Part shown: piece by piece, positions 1-7,595 of the stretch | How positions within the stretch are numbered: position 1 is the stretch's first letter | How the letters are laid out: each line of letters begins with the position of its first letter | Assembly (NCBI GenBank): GCA_016865865.1 | Contig: VGOC01000020.1 | Location: forward strand, 1 to 43,903 | Direction: 5' to 3' | DNA from: Chloroflexota bacterium | GTDB lineage: Bacteria; Chloroflexota; Anaerolineae; Anaerolineales; UBA11858 | Length of the DNA: 43,903 bases | Made by a program: the position numbers and the translations under genes | Notes under the pieces: generated by a model | What the model saw: only the letters and a program-made list of their open reading frames with translations | Databases searched by the model: none | What the model was told of the DNA's origin: nothing

Positions 1-2
1 AC

Positions 3-1367
3 GTCTATGAAATGATCCAGGCTGCCATGGACGGCACGTTTGCCGGCGGCAACTACCTTGGCACGCTGGCGAATGGCGGCGTCGGCCTGGGCTACGGCGG
101 CGTGGAAATCCCCGCAGAACTCAAGGCCGAGATTGATGCTTTGGCACCCAAGGTCATCGGCGGTGAAATCGCCACCCTGCCTACTCCTCCGCCCGACCTG
201 ACCGGCGAGACCATCACGCTCTACCACTTCGGCGACCTGTCTGGCCCTTATGCTGCAATCACAGCTCCCCTTGTCCATGGGGCTGAGGATGCCATCGCCG
301 CCGTCAACGAAGCAGGCGGCATCTATGGCGCCCAACTGGCGATCGAGTTCGCCGACACCGGCGGCAGCATCGACGAGGCAGTTGCTGCTTACGATCGCTT
401 CACGGGCGACGGCAATCCCCTTGTGATGATCACCTATGGTTCAGGTGAGGTCGAGGCCCTGGCATCGCGCTTTGCCGAAGACAAGATCGTCAACATCACT
501 GCTGGTTTGAGCGCCAAGGGCTTCTATGTAGACTCTGGATATACCTTCGGCCTGGGGCCGATCTATCCCGACCAGTTTGGCCTGGTGATGGGATTCCTGG
601 CCGAAAACTGGGCCACTTATAAACCTGCCGGCGCGGGCGATGAGATCAAGCTGGCCTACCTGAGCTGGCCTACCGCTTTTGGTCAGGGTGCCTTGACCAC
701 CGAGACGCGCGCGTTCTTGGAAGAGAAGGGCATCGAACTGGTTCACGAGGAAACCTATGATCTATCACCAACCGCGGACACCACGACAGCCATCCTCAAC
801 GCCCAGGCTGCGGGCGCCAATGTGATCTGGACGAACACGTTGGCCTTCGGTCCAGCAGCTCTCTTGAATGGCCTGAACAGCCTGGGGCTGCGCGATCAAT
901 TCGTCGTCGCGGCCGACAACTGGGCTATGGATCTCAGCCTGTACGCCTTCCTGGCCGACCCGGCATACGGTGTAGGTCTGATCGCCCCCACGCCCTATCT
1001 GTGGTGGACCGACGCTGATAACCCCGGCGTTCAGTATGCTGAACAACTCTTCGCAGCCAATGAACGTTCTGCTGCCGAACACAATGTCGGCTATCTGCTC
1101 CTGATCGCTGGTGTAGACCTGGCGGTGGACGCCATCACACAGGCCATAGATGCCGTCGGGTACGAAAACCTGACCGGCGAGGCCGTGCACCATGCACTGG
1201 TTGAAATGGGTCCCTCCGAGGCATTGGACGGCGTCTTTCGCTTCGATTATTCGGACGACAACCGCTCACCGCACGAGGCCCAAATCCGCATGATCCAGGG
1301 CGGGCCGGATGCCTTCAATGTCCTGCAAGATTGGACTGCAACCCCCGACCTGCGACCAAGCGAGTAA
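3..1367 (+). CDS. Substrate-binding protein, BMP-type C-terminus fused to a LivK-like domain (5' partial)
   Basis: Open at the left edge: the frame continues upstream of the first ATG (12), and codons 3-11 encode V-Y-E, so the true start lies outside the window. The first ~60 residues read like the C-terminal end of a BMP/PnrA (Med) basic-membrane-lipoprotein domain (VYEMIQAAMDGTFAGG, then GGVGL and PAELKAEIDAL). After a Thr/Pro-rich linker (TLPTPPPDLTGE) a complete type-I periplasmic-binding domain of the branched-chain amino-acid family (Peripla_BP_6) starts at ITLYHFGDLSGPYA and runs to the end. Such proteins bind a ligand outside the membrane for an ABC importer. LivF follows 115 bp later; the permease genes are presumably upstream. 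The ligand cannot be told. Having both binding folds in one chain is unusual. An alternative is a sequence in which two adjacent SBP genes were joined. Confidence 0.85.
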   Translation, partial: VYEMIQAAMDGTFAGGNYLGTLANGGVGLGYGGVEIPAELKAEIDALAPKVIGGEIATLPTPPPDLTGETITLYHFGDLSGPYAAITAPLVHGAEDAIAAVNEAGGIYGAQLAIEFADTGGSIDEAVAAYDRFTGDGNPLVMITYGSGEVEALASRFAEDKIVNITAGLSAKGFYVDSGYTFGLGPIYPDQFGLVMGFLAENWATYKPAGAGDEIKLAYLSWPTAFGQGALTTETRAFLEEKGIELVHEETYDLSPTADTTTAILNAQAAGANVIWTNTLAFGPAALLNGLNSLGLRDQFVVAADNWAMDLSLYAFLADPAYGVGLIAPTPYLWWTDADNPGVQYAEQLFAANERSAAEHNVGYLLLIAGVDLAVDAITQAIDAVGYENLTGEAVHHALVEMGPSEALDGVFRFDYSDDNRSPHEAQIRMIQGGPDAFNVLQDWTATPDLRPSE

Positions 1368-1386
1368 ATCAACTCTCACCATAATC

Positions 1387-1455
1387 TTGTACACGGATTA
1401 CGCGGAATGACACGGATTTCTATTATCCGTTCGATCCGTGATAATCCGTGTACAA
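1387..1455. repeat. Inverted repeat of the CGGAT family upstream of livF
   Basis: A perfect 14-bp inverted repeat (TTGTACACGGATTA at 1387-1400, its complement at 1442-1455) encloses further CACGGAT/ATCCGT copies. It fills the gap between the binding protein and livF and would fold into a long hairpin in the mRNA. Related units occur at 8674-8742, 10993-11033 and 11189-11276. Confidence 0.85.
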
Positions 1456-1481
1456 CCTTATTGTCCCAGTATGAGCACCTC

Positions 1482-2279
1482 ATGTTGAGACTGAACAACA
1501 TCGAAGTCATCTACAGCAATGTCATCCTCGTCCTGCGCGGGGTTTCGCTCGAAGTCCAGGAGGGTCAGATCGTAACCATCCTGGGCGCCAACGGCGCAGG
1601 CAAATCCACCACCCTCAAAGCCATCTCGGGGTTGTTGCTCTCCCAAGAAGGGGAGATCACACGCGGCAGCATCGAGTTCGATGGCCAGCGCATTGATCAC
1701 CAACCCGCTGAGGATATCGTGCAACTAGGCATTATTCAAGTCCTGGAAGGACGCCGATTATTCGCCCACCTGACCGTCGAGGAGAATCTTATGATCGGGG
1801 CTGTAGCCCGCGGTCACAACCGCAGGATAATCGCATCTGACCTGGAGAAGGTTTATCACTATTTCCCGCGCCTGAAAGACATTCACCGGCGCACCAGCGG
1901 TTATCTCTCCGGAGGCGAACAACAGATGCTCGTCATTGGCCGTGGATTGATGGCGCGTCCCAGGCTGATGATGCTCGATGAACCCTCCATCGGCCTTGCA
2001 CCCCTCCTGGTGCAGGACATCTTTCAGGCCATCAGACAGATCAACAAAGAATCCGGCATTCCGATCTTGCTCGTCGAACAGAACGCCAAAATCGCCCTCG
2101 AGATCGCCGACTACGCCTATGTCATGGAAACCGGGCGCATCGTGCTCGATGGGCCAGCAGATCATTTGTCCGAAAACGAGGACATCAAAGAGTTCTACCT
2201 GGGGCTGACCCAGCTCGGCGAGCGCAAAAGCTACCGCGATGTGAAACACTATAAACGGCGCAAACGCTGGCTAGGGTAG
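1482..2279 (+). CDS. livF: Branched-chain-type ABC transporter ATPase LivF
   Basis: ATP-binding subunit that drives a high-affinity ABC importer of the branched-chain amino acid/organic-acid class at the inner face of the membrane. With the start at 1482 the protein has 265 residues: Walker A GANGAGKST at 35-43, the Q-loop region after it, signature LSGGEQQ near 143, Walker B followed by DEPSIGLAP near 165, and the H-loop region (LLVEQN). The ORF is open from 1407, but those 25 codons lie in a palindromic repeat and lack the family's N-terminus, whereas MLRLNNIEV is a standard LivF start. A basic C-terminal extension (KHYKRRKRW) makes it about 25 residues longer than typical LivF. Its operon with an acyl-CoA synthetase suggests import coupled to CoA activation of a carboxylic acid (inference). 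Confidence 0.93.
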   Translation: MLRLNNIEVIYSNVILVLRGVSLEVQEGQIVTILGANGAGKSTTLKAISGLLLSQEGEITRGSIEFDGQRIDHQPAEDIVQLGIIQVLEGRRLFAHLTVEENLMIGAVARGHNRRIIASDLEKVYHYFPRLKDIHRRTSGYLSGGEQQMLVIGRGLMARPRLMMLDEPSIGLAPLLVQDIFQAIRQINKESGIPILLVEQNAKIALEIADYAYVMETGRIVLDGPADHLSENEDIKEFYLGLTQLGERKSYRDVKHYKRRKRWLG

Positions 2280-2299
2280 CAAAACCACTGGGAGGAATC

Positions 2300-3808
2300 A
2301 TGGAATTTCACAACACGACCATTTACGAAATCATCCAAAAGAATGCCCGCCTGAAGGGCCATCGAATGGCGGTCATCAGTGCAGAGAGGACATTCACTCA
2401 CGCCCAATTCCTGGAGCGGGTTGATCAGCTTGCCGTCGGCCTCTCCGCAGAGGGGATCTCCAAAGGGGATCGCATCTGCATCCTGGCCCAGAATTCGACC
2501 GCCTATTTCGAATTGTACGGCGCATGCGCCAGGACGGGCGCGATAGCCTACCCGGTCAACTGGCGGCTTTCCTCTGACGAAATAAAAGGCGTCCTGGAAT
2601 TAGCCGACCCCCAGATGCTGGTCGTGGGGATAGAGAATCTGCCCCAAATAAACGGGCTGGACGTTACCCGGTTTAGGGTGCGCGCCATGATTGGCGAGGG
2701 TACTATCGAGGGGTTTATCCCGCTTTCGGAGTTGTATCACCCCAAAGGGAGTCCGCCAGCCAAAGTGAGCGGCGACGATCCCTTTGCCATCATCTCCACC
2801 GCTGCCGTAGCCGGCGCGCCGCGCGGCGCAATCCTGACCCACACCAATCTGCTCACCGCCGGCGACCAGATCATCAACGCCCTCGGCCTGACTGGTCGAG
2901 ACCGGCATCTGGCGGCTTTGCCATTCTTCCATATCACCGGGCTGGGATTATCCCTGGCTCTGATGCAAGCTGGCGGGGCCAACGTCGTCATGGAAAAATT
3001 CGACCCCGCCCAGGCTGTCCGGATGATGGATGAGCACGCCGTCACACTGGTCGCCGACTTCCCCCCCATCCTGCAGATGCTGCTCGACGCCCGCCAGGCA
3101 ACCGGAGCCAGTTTGGCGAGCCTCGAACACGTCGCCGGGTTGGATGCGCCCGACGCCATTCATCGCCTGTACGCAGAGACGAACGCCAAATTCTGGACTG
3201 GATTCGGCCAATCCGAGACCTCCGGCCTGGTCACGATGGCGCGCGTGGACGAAAAGCCCGGCTCCGCCGGGAAGCCGCTGCCCGTGGCGCAGGTGCGCTG
3301 TGTGAACGAGGCCGGTCAGGATGCGCCCATAGGTCAGCCGGGAGAGATTGTCGTGCGAGGCCCGCTGGTTTTCGCCGGCTACTGGCGCGACCCCGACGCC
3401 ACGAAATTCGCCTCTCGCCACGGCTGGCACCACACCGGCGACGTCGGCAGGTTCGACGAAGAAGGTTATTTATATTACGTCGGTCGAAAACCAGAGAAAG
3501 ATCTGATCAAATCTGGCGGTGAGAATATCTATCCCGCCGAGGTGGAGAATGTGATTTTGGAAATGCCTGAGGTGGCAGCCGTTTGCGTCATCGGCGTACC
3601 CAATGAAAAATGGGGCGAAACCGTGAAGGCTGTGATCGAATTACAGCCAGGCCGGTCATTGACCCTCGCTGATGTCAGCCGATATGTCGCCGGGCAGATC
3701 GCTTCCTATAAAAAGCCCCGGCTGGTGGATTTCGTGGATGCGAATTCACTCCCCCGCGATGAAAACGGCGAATTAGACCGCGCCAAGATAAAAGAAATCC
3801 ACAGTTGA
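2300..3808 (+). CDS. AMP-dependent acyl-CoA synthetase/ligase family protein
   Basis: Member of the ANL superfamily, which activates carboxylic acids as acyl-AMP and then acyl-CoA. It has 502 residues and starts 9 nt after a good site (GGGAGG). The N-terminal domain carries the family core (ISKGDRICILAQNS, GFGQSETSG near 300). The hinge and C-terminal domain follow (HHTGDVGRFDEEGYLYYVGR, then KSGGENIYPAEVE). Two motifs are abnormal. The phosphate-binding loop, normally S-G-T-T-G-x-P-K-G, reads STAAVAGAPRGA near 165. The C-terminal A10 motif, normally with the catalytic lysine (GK), reads NGELDR. It lies 20 bp after livF, so it is probably in the same operon. It may be a specialised subfamily active on the imported acid, or may have reduced adenylation activity. 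The substrate is unknown. Confidence 0.85.
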   Translation: MEFHNTTIYEIIQKNARLKGHRMAVISAERTFTHAQFLERVDQLAVGLSAEGISKGDRICILAQNSTAYFELYGACARTGAIAYPVNWRLSSDEIKGVLELADPQMLVVGIENLPQINGLDVTRFRVRAMIGEGTIEGFIPLSELYHPKGSPPAKVSGDDPFAIISTAAVAGAPRGAILTHTNLLTAGDQIINALGLTGRDRHLAALPFFHITGLGLSLALMQAGGANVVMEKFDPAQAVRMMDEHAVTLVADFPPILQMLLDARQATGASLASLEHVAGLDAPDAIHRLYAETNAKFWTGFGQSETSGLVTMARVDEKPGSAGKPLPVAQVRCVNEAGQDAPIGQPGEIVVRGPLVFAGYWRDPDATKFASRHGWHHTGDVGRFDEEGYLYYVGRKPEKDLIKSGGENIYPAEVENVILEMPEVAAVCVIGVPNEKWGETVKAVIELQPGRSLTLADVSRYVAGQIASYKKPRLVDFVDANSLPRDENGELDRAKIKEIHS

Positions 3809-3818
3809 CTTCGCTTTG

Positions 3819-3851
3819 TCATTCTGATGAGCGCAGCGACGAAGAATCCCT
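3819..3851. repeat. Short dispersed repeat at the convergent end of two genes
   Basis: The segment containing CATTCTGATGAGCGCAGCG and GAAGAATCCC resembles a short repeat I associate with Chloroflexota genomes (recall, not a search). It lies between the ends of the acyl-CoA synthetase and fabH genes and supplies the last codons and stop of fabH. Confidence 0.6.
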
Positions 3852-4898
3852 GATAAACCATCCCAAAAAGGAGAACCACCGTTTTCGCCTGGAAACGGGC
3901 TGTTTCCGTTCCGCCAGCTTGACAATCGCTGTCGCCCAGGTCAATCCCGCGCCGAAGGACACGAAAGCCAGCGTATCGCCAACCCTGGCACGCCCTTCCT
4001 CCAGTGCCTCGCATAACGCTATCGGAATCGAGGCCGCCGAGGTATTGCCATACTTGTGGATATTGACAAAGACTTTCTCCATCGGAAGTTTCGCTTGGCG
4101 GGCTGCGCTCTCGATGATGCGTACATTGGCCTGATGGGGGACAATCAAATCAATGTCATCAGCGGTCAATCCCGCCTTGGCGATGGCTTGCCGCAGCGAC
4201 TTTCCCAATACGCGAGTAGCAAATTTGAAGACCTCGTTGCCGTTCATGCGCAGATACTGTTGTTTCTTGACCAGCGCCTCGTGGGTAACAGGGATCGCCG
4301 CGCCGCCTGCTGGCAGAATCAGGTGTTCCGCCCCTGAGCCATCGGAACCAAGGTCGAATGAAAGCACCCCGCAGGGTTCGTCTGTAGCCTGGACGACCAC
4401 CGCGCCTGCTCCATCCCCAAACAGAATGCACGTGGCGCGATCCTCCCAATCAACGAAGCGGCTGATGATCTCGACTCCAATCACCAGCGCGTTGGTAACC
4501 GAACCCGAGGCGATGAACTGCTGCGCAGTGGCCAGGGCATACACAAATCCCGTGCAGCCAGTCACCAACGTGAACGCCCCCACATGGCCTGCGCCTAACA
4601 GATGTTGAATCTGGGACGAAACCGGCGGGGTCAAATAATCGGGCGTGGAAGTAGCGACGATGATCAAATCCAGATCGGATGGTCGCAATCCAGCTATCCC
4701 CAACGCCTCGCGGGCGGCGGCTGTAGACATCTGCGAAGTGACCTCTCCCTCGGACGCATGTCTTCGCTCGCGGATGCCCGTTCTGGCGACGATCCACTCA
4801 TCACTGGTATCTAACCGCTTTTCGAAATCAGCGTTGGTTACCACTCGGTCAGGGACATATTTTCCCCACCCCACGATATTTCCATAGCGTTCAGCCAT
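3819..4898 (-). CDS. fabH: 3-oxoacyl-ACP synthase III (KAS III)
   Basis: Condenses acetyl-CoA (or another acyl-CoA) with malonyl-ACP to start fatty acid synthesis in the cytoplasm. Start taken at 4898, because AAGGAG lies 7 nt upstream and MAERYGNIVGWGKYVP is a typical N-terminus; a Met seven codons upstream covers that ribosome site. The full triad is present: C115 in VTGCTGF, H255 in PHQAN, N285 in HKYGNTSAAS. The fold is complete by FGAGLTWATAIVKLAE (~330). About 28 extra residues follow (KQPVSRRKRW through RDSSSLRSSE), and the last ~10 are encoded by the short repeat at the gene end. The gene stands alone and converges with the acyl-CoA synthetase gene. A role in starting another condensation, such as polyketide-like or branched-chain synthesis, cannot be excluded. 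Confidence 0.95.
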   Translation of the reverse strand: MAERYGNIVGWGKYVPDRVVTNADFEKRLDTSDEWIVARTGIRERRHASEGEVTSQMSTAAAREALGIAGLRPSDLDLIIVATSTPDYLTPPVSSQIQHLLGAGHVGAFTLVTGCTGFVYALATAQQFIASGSVTNALVIGVEIISRFVDWEDRATCILFGDGAGAVVVQATDEPCGVLSFDLGSDGSGAEHLILPAGGAAIPVTHEALVKKQQYLRMNGNEVFKFATRVLGKSLRQAIAKAGLTADDIDLIVPHQANVRIIESAARQAKLPMEKVFVNIHKYGNTSAASIPIALCEALEEGRARVGDTLAFVSFGAGLTWATAIVKLAERKQPVSRRKRWFSFLGWFIRDSSSLRSSE

Positions 4899-5040
4899 GA
4901 CGATCTCCTTGCTCTCCATTTTCTATAATATTAACAATGTCTATCGGAATACACCTTATAACACCCCACATCATCAATGGTTGTGTTTCTTTCCTGGATC
5001 GAAAATTGGGGGATGGCCAGCGACCAGGGGGAGTGAAACC

Positions 5041-5094
5041 GCCCACCGCCTACTGCCCACCGCCCACCGCCTACTGCCTACTGCCTACTGCTTA
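5041..5094. repeat. Heptad minisatellite (CTGCCTA/CCGCCCA-like units)
   Basis: About seven tandem, slightly degenerate 7-bp units (CCGCCTACTGCCCACCG...) lie directly downstream of the udp stop codon. Related tracts occur at 6089-6134 and 35366-35410. The rest of the 4899-5091 gap holds only AT-rich sequence and the fabH upstream region. Confidence 0.85.
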
Positions 5095-5850
5095 CTTCCC
5101 CCCATCCCTCTCGATTAAAATCTTGATCCCCTCGATCGCCGTCCGAATCGCCCGATCCCCATGAAAGAGCTTCTTGCCATGCTCGTCCTCAGGCAGGCCT
5201 TGCTCGTAACCCACCATCATCATCACACCCCCGGCGCGCGCCCGGTGGATGCTGGCGATGACGAAGATCGCCGCCGATTCCATCTCCGAACAGATGGCGC
5301 CGCCCTCCACCCAGGCTTTCCAGCGCGCCTCGAGTTGTTCCGCAATGGGCATCCGACGGGACTCTGTCTCCCCGTAGAAGGAATCCTTGGAGTGCGATAT
5401 CCCAACCCTGTACGTCAGACCCAGCTTTTCAGCCCCTTGTCGCAAAGCCAGCACGACATCGGGATCAGCGATTGCCGGAAATTCGATTGGCAGATAATGA
5501 CTGGTGGTACCCTCATCGCGGATCGCCCCCGTGACGATGGCGACCTCGCCGGTCTTGGTGCCCGGCTGCATCCCGCCGGAAGTACCCACGCGGATAAAGG
5601 TGTCCGCGCCGATCTTGATCAACTCCTCCACGGCAATGGCTGTCGAAGGGCAACCGATTCCGGTGGAGGTAACCGTCACCTTCTGACCCAACAGCATGCC
5701 TGTATAGGTCGTGAATTCGCGATTATTCGCAACGAACTTAGGATCATCGAAATACCTGGCGATCTTCTCGCTTCGTCCCGGGTCGCCGGGCAGGATAACA
5801 TAACGTCCCACATCTCCCTCCTGTAATTGAATGTGATATTGTCTGGTCAT
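5092..5850 (-). CDS. udp: Uridine phosphorylase
   Basis: Cytoplasmic pyrimidine-salvage enzyme that cleaves uridine with phosphate to uracil and ribose-1-phosphate. It has 252 residues, close to the ~253 of the E. coli enzyme. The start at 5850 is chosen for its AAAGGA site 8 nt upstream; a TTG six codons earlier is in frame but overlaps that site. Family features are a phosphate-binding N-terminus (LPGDPGRSEKIA), a central TSTGIGCPSTAIAVEEL, GTSGGMQPGTKTGEV, and the base/ribose-binding CSEMESAAIFVIA. The gene is monocistronic. The promoter side of the gene carries a MITE-like element (5888-5998) within 40 bp of the start codon, so the element may affect its transcription. Other nucleoside phosphorylases of the PNP/UDP family are an alternative, but the motif set favours Udp. 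Confidence 0.93.
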   Translation of the reverse strand: MTRQYHIQLQEGDVGRYVILPGDPGRSEKIARYFDDPKFVANNREFTTYTGMLLGQKVTVTSTGIGCPSTAIAVEELIKIGADTFIRVGTSGGMQPGTKTGEVAIVTGAIRDEGTTSHYLPIEFPAIADPDVVLALRQGAEKLGLTYRVGISHSKDSFYGETESRRMPIAEQLEARWKAWVEGGAICSEMESAAIFVIASIHRARAGGVMMMVGYEQGLPEDEHGKKLFHGDRAIRTAIEGIKILIERDGGK

Positions 5851-5887
5851 TTCGCTATCCTTTCTCAAGGAATTTCATAAGGATGTG

Positions 5888-5998
5888 GTAACTACCAGCC
5901 AAGCGGGGAAGTTCCCGAAAAAAGGGTGTGCAAAGGGGGCGCAGCCCCCTTCGCACACCCTTTTTTCGGGCTAATCCGTTCGATGGCTGAGCAGTTAC
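5888..5998. mobile_element. MITE-like element, copy 1 (IS66-type ends)
   Basis: Terminal inverted repeats: left GTAACTACCAGCCAAGCG, right (reverse complement) GTAACTGCTCAGCCATCG. Inside is a second, perfect inverted repeat (CCCGAAAAAAGGGTGTGC and its complement). The element is flanked by AGGATGTG (5880-5887) and AGAATGTG (5999-6006), a possible 8-bp target duplication with one change. No coding sequence. GTAA ends with 8-bp duplications are characteristic of the IS66 family, so a non-autonomous IS66 derivative is the best guess. A second copy lies at 13373-13489. Confidence 0.8.
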
Positions 5999-6088
5999 AG
6001 AATGTGTTTCATTATCAAACGGCTATCTTCTCAAGAATACAACAACGGATCGAGAAATCAACGGATTTGGCAAAAGCCGAATCACGAG

Positions 6089-6134
6089 AACTGCCTACTG
6101 CCCACTACCCACTGCCAACTGCCAACTGCCTACT
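6089..6134. repeat. Heptad minisatellite, second tract
   Basis: Units related to CTGCCTA (ACTGCCTACTGCCCACTACC and following) run for about 45 bp in the gap between udp and the S41 protease. Apart from this tract and the two MITE-like elements, I see no gene in 5851-6436. Confidence 0.8.
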
Positions 6135-6310
6135 ATCCTCACAACTCCACCTCGGCAAAATCGCCATGCAAATGGATATTCTCTGCCGCGGCAGCCACCT
6201 CGGTATATTGTCGTGACTGTCATTAATAATGGCTATGCGCATATTTTTTTACTCCTATAGATCGAATTCACTATGTGATAAACTTCTAGCCTCGCTTTGC
6301 TTATCAGTTG

Positions 6311-6418
6311 GATGTGTTTCATTTCAGTTGAAACCGTCCCGATGGTTGTCGTGAAAGCAGCAAACTCTCTGTGAAAACCTTCGGGACGTTCCTACTTTCA
6401 ATTCATTCGAAACACACC
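6311..6418. mobile_element. MITE-like element with 11-12 bp target duplication
   Basis: An imperfect palindrome of about 108 bp with ends GATGTGTTTC and, on the other strand, GGTGTGTTTC; inner arms contain CGTCCCGA and TCGGGACG. It is flanked by the 12-bp direct repeat CTTATCAGTTGG at 6300-6311 and 6419-6430, the hallmark of insertion. It sits 18 bp upstream of the S41 protease start codon. No coding sequence. A long duplication of 10-12 bp would fit mobilisation by an IS4-like transposase (inference). Confidence 0.75.
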
Positions 6419-6436
6419 CTTATCAGTTGGTGTGAT

Positions 6437-7594
6437 ATGAATCGAAAACATTTTACCCTCTCTATTCTACTCTTACTGACCGCCTTAAGTCTAACCTTTC
6501 TGGCGGGGTTCTTCACCCATGCTCTCTGGGGCTCTCTCGATACCGACTTCCCCATCCTGGTCGAAGCCCGGGACATCCTGGAAAATAACGCGCTGGATGA
6601 TCTCCCCCAGGCGCCAGCCCTGGAATACGGCATGATCCGCGGCATGTTGGAAGCCTTCGGCGACCCGCACACCCGCTTCGTCGAACCCGTGCAAACCGAA
6701 CTCGACAACAACAACTTGGCGGGCAGCTACGGCGGAATCGGCGCGACGTTGAGCCGCGATCCTGAAGGATTCATCCTCTTGTACCCCTTCCCCGATGGGC
6801 CGGCTGCCGAGGCTGGAATCAGCAACGGCGACAGGCTGATTCTGGTTGATGGGGTGGACATCACCCCGGAGACTTCCACGGATGAAGCGGTGGCTGCGCT
6901 GCGGGGACCCGAGGGTGATCCTGTTTCCCTGACCATCACCCGCCCCCCTGAGCATCGGGAATACAGCTTCGAGATCGTTCGCGAAAATATCCCCCTACCC
7001 TCGGTCACATGGCACACCGCCCCTGCCGATCCGAGATTGGGCATCGTCAAAGTCAACCTGATCGCCGCCAGCACCGCCGAAGAGATCGAGAACGCCGTCG
7101 CCGATCTGAAATCCCAGGGCGCGGCATACTTCGCTCTTGACCTTCGCGGCAACGGCGGCGGTCTGGTAGACGCCGGGGTCAATATCGCCAGCCTGTTCCT
7201 GGAGGATGGCGACATCCTTCGAGAACAGTATCGCGATAAACCCGTCCACACCTACGAAGTCGAAAAATCCGGCTCGCTGGTGGATATCCCCCTGGTGGTT
7301 CTGGTGGATGCCAACACGGCCAGCGCGGCCGAGATCGTCGCGGGCGCGCTGCAAGCCCATGGACGCGCCCCAATCATCGGCGCCCACACCTTCGGCAAAG
7401 ACAGCATCCAACTCGCCTTCGAACTGCAGGATGGCTCCAGCCTGCATGTCACCGCCGCCAGGTGGTGGATCCCCGGCCTGGATACAGATATTGGCGAGAA
7501 TGGCCTGACTCCAGACATCGAAGTCGCGCCTGGAGAAGAGAATCAAGATATAGCGATCGAAGCTGCCATTCATTATTTCACACAAAGGAAATGA
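6437..7594 (+). CDS. Carboxy-terminal processing protease, S41 family, membrane-anchored
   Basis: Periplasmic or surface serine protease of the CtpA/Prc type that trims or degrades exported proteins. It has 385 residues from the ATG at 6437; a GTG at 6371 is in frame but precedes no conserved sequence and lies inside the inserted element. N-terminal signal anchor at about 8-30 (LSILLLLTALSLTFLAGFF), a PDZ domain around 90-165 (GGIGATL, then GPAAEAGISNGDRLILVDG), then the S41 core. The Ser-Lys dyad is visible: S296 in ANTASAAEIVAG and K321 in TFGKDSIQ. The upstream MITE-like element probably supplies or displaces promoter sequence. It is followed by an LCP protein gene after only 1 bp, so the pair is probably cotranscribed and envelope-related. 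Confidence 0.92.
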   Translation: MNRKHFTLSILLLLTALSLTFLAGFFTHALWGSLDTDFPILVEARDILENNALDDLPQAPALEYGMIRGMLEAFGDPHTRFVEPVQTELDNNNLAGSYGGIGATLSRDPEGFILLYPFPDGPAAEAGISNGDRLILVDGVDITPETSTDEAVAALRGPEGDPVSLTITRPPEHREYSFEIVRENIPLPSVTWHTAPADPRLGIVKVNLIAASTAEEIENAVADLKSQGAAYFALDLRGNGGGLVDAGVNIASLFLEDGDILREQYRDKPVHTYEVEKSGSLVDIPLVVLVDANTASAAEIVAGALQAHGRAPIIGAHTFGKDSIQLAFELQDGSSLHVTAARWWIPGLDTDIGENGLTPDIEVAPGEENQDIAIEAAIHYFTQRK

Positions 7595-7595
7595 T

